Assembly: GCF_025961205.1 (NCBI RefSeq)
Contig: NZ_JAOQNH010000001.1
Span: 3,124,001 to 3,188,000, forward strand
DNA: 64,000 nt
Origin: Azospirillum fermentarium
GTDB lineage: Bacteria; Pseudomonadota; Alphaproteobacteria; Azospirillales; Azospirillaceae
Reading direction: 5' to 3'
Under the pieces are notes generated by a model. It worked only from the letters and a program-made list of their open reading frames with translations, was not told the DNA's origin and made no database searches. A program made the position numbers and the translations under genes. Position 1 is the first letter of the stretch. Every line of letters begins with the position of its first letter. This document shows positions 63,495 to 64,000 of the stretch, in pieces.

Positions 63495-64000
63495 TCAGGC
63501 GGCGGGCCGCGCCACCGTTTCCAGCCACGCCATCAGATCCTGAACCACCACGTCGATGTGGTCACCGGTGCCGATGGCGGCCCGGTCGGGGTGGGACCAT
63601 TCGGAATCGCTGCTGACCCAGACGGTCGCCATGCCCAGCGCGTGGGCCGGCACCAGATTGCGGGCGATGTCTTCCACCATGCAGGCGCGGCCGGGGGCGA
63701 TGGCGAAGCGTTGGACCATCTGGTCATAGGGGCGCGGGTCGGGCTTGGGCACATAGCCGGCGGCCACGATGTCGAACACTCCGTCGAAGCAGTGGGTGAT
63801 GCCCAGCCGGTCGGTCACGTTGCGGGCATGCAGTTCCGACCCGTTGGTGTAGATCAGCCGTCGTCCCGGAAGCCGCAACAATGCATCGGCCAGTTCCGGC
63901 GACGGCGACACCGGTGTCACGTCGATGGCGTGGACGTACTCCAGAAAGGGAACCGGGTCGATGTCGTGCTCCACCATCAGCCCGCGCAGCGTGGTGCCAT
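63495..64000 (-). CDS. HAD-family pyrimidine 5'-nucleotidase (5' end outside window)
   Basis: The frame runs off the right edge without a stop. The visible 168 residues start GTTLRGLMVEHDIDPVPFLEYVH, the cap region of SDT1-like pyrimidine 5'-nucleotidases. They then show RRLIYTNGSELHARNV (HAD motif II), YVPKPDPRPYDQMVQRF (motif III Lys) and CMVEDIARNLVPAHALGM (motif IV acidic). The catalytic DxD motif I lies outside. It probably dephosphorylates UMP or CMP or related monophosphates. The terminator follows 25 bp after the stop. Confidence 0.85.
   Translation of the reverse strand, partial: GTTLRGLMVEHDIDPVPFLEYVHAIDVTPVSPSPELADALLRLPGRRLIYTNGSELHARNVTDRLGITHCFDGVFDIVAAGYVPKPDPRPYDQMVQRFAIAPGRACMVEDIARNLVPAHALGMATVWVSSDSEWSHPDRAAIGTGDHIDVVVQDLMAWLETVARPAA

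Overview
The window is a stretch of GC-rich chromosome from an alphaproteobacterium, most likely a Rhodospirillales member close to Azospirillum. The lineage is inferred from four things: the gene order rpmH-rnpA-yidD-yidC-engB-argB; the alphaproteobacterial families DUF4167, DUF2155 and MmcB; a LexA box of the alphaproteobacterial GTTC-N7-GTTC type; and a MaoC-phosphotransacetylase fusion beside acetate kinase. About 55 genes are supported. I see no rRNA, tRNA, CRISPR array, prophage or intact insertion sequence. The only mobile-element trace is one 114-bp MITE-like element.

1-9.2 kb: end of a RecX-like gene, a membrane pentapeptide-repeat protein, a phytase-like esterase, an HWE-type histidine kinase, the minus-strand run coaBC-dut-rrf2-cysK, then a LuxO/NtrC-type regulator and prmC. 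9.5-16.3 kb: DUF4167 protein, the ribosome/RNase P/membrane-insertion block rpmH-rnpA-yidD-yidC-engB, a CPA2 antiporter, argB and a small protein. 16.3-24.7 kb: CorA-like transporter, nu-class GST, M20 amidohydrolase, group III truncated haemoglobin, a PLP dehydratase, a methyltransferase, a glycine-zipper lipoprotein, DUF2155, aat and an RNase T2.

24.6-34.6 kb: a PAS/HAMP histidine kinase coupled by a 4-bp overlap to a 5'-nucleotidase-like periplasmic protein that has lost its metal ligands, a universal stress protein, an APH/P-loop kinase fusion, a hydrolase and an iron-box-controlled Bfd-like ferredoxin. 34.6-40.4 kb: a complete C4-dicarboxylate system, with the DctS/DctR two-component pair divergent from the DctPQM TRAP transporter. 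40.4-49.3 kb: tautomerase/LysR pair, a cytoplasmic molybdopterin oxidoreductase, coiled-coil protein, YajQ, aldo/keto reductase, SecB, a zinc-ribbon membrane peptide and LeuC.

49.4-55 kb: a membrane PAS protein carrying a dead DnaQ-type exonuclease fold, MmcB under a LexA box, and two tandem kinases of the SHDLRQP type. 55.5-60.3 kb: the MaoC-Pta/AckA acetate module, then a TorS-like sensor with receiver and HPt domains but no kinase core. 60.3-63 kb: a co-directional set for a periplasmic flavin amine oxidase, a cytochrome c and an exported RidA, behind a textbook sigma-54 promoter. This reads as a nitrogen-controlled periplasmic amine oxidation pathway. The window ends inside a HAD pyrimidine 5'-nucleotidase.

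The most unusual points are the pseudo-5'-nucleotidase/kinase pair, the sigma-54 amine oxidase-cytochrome c-RidA operon, the kinase-less phosphorelay protein, the degenerate exonuclease and the MITE with a 10-bp target duplication. All homology calls come from reading motifs; no database search was run.
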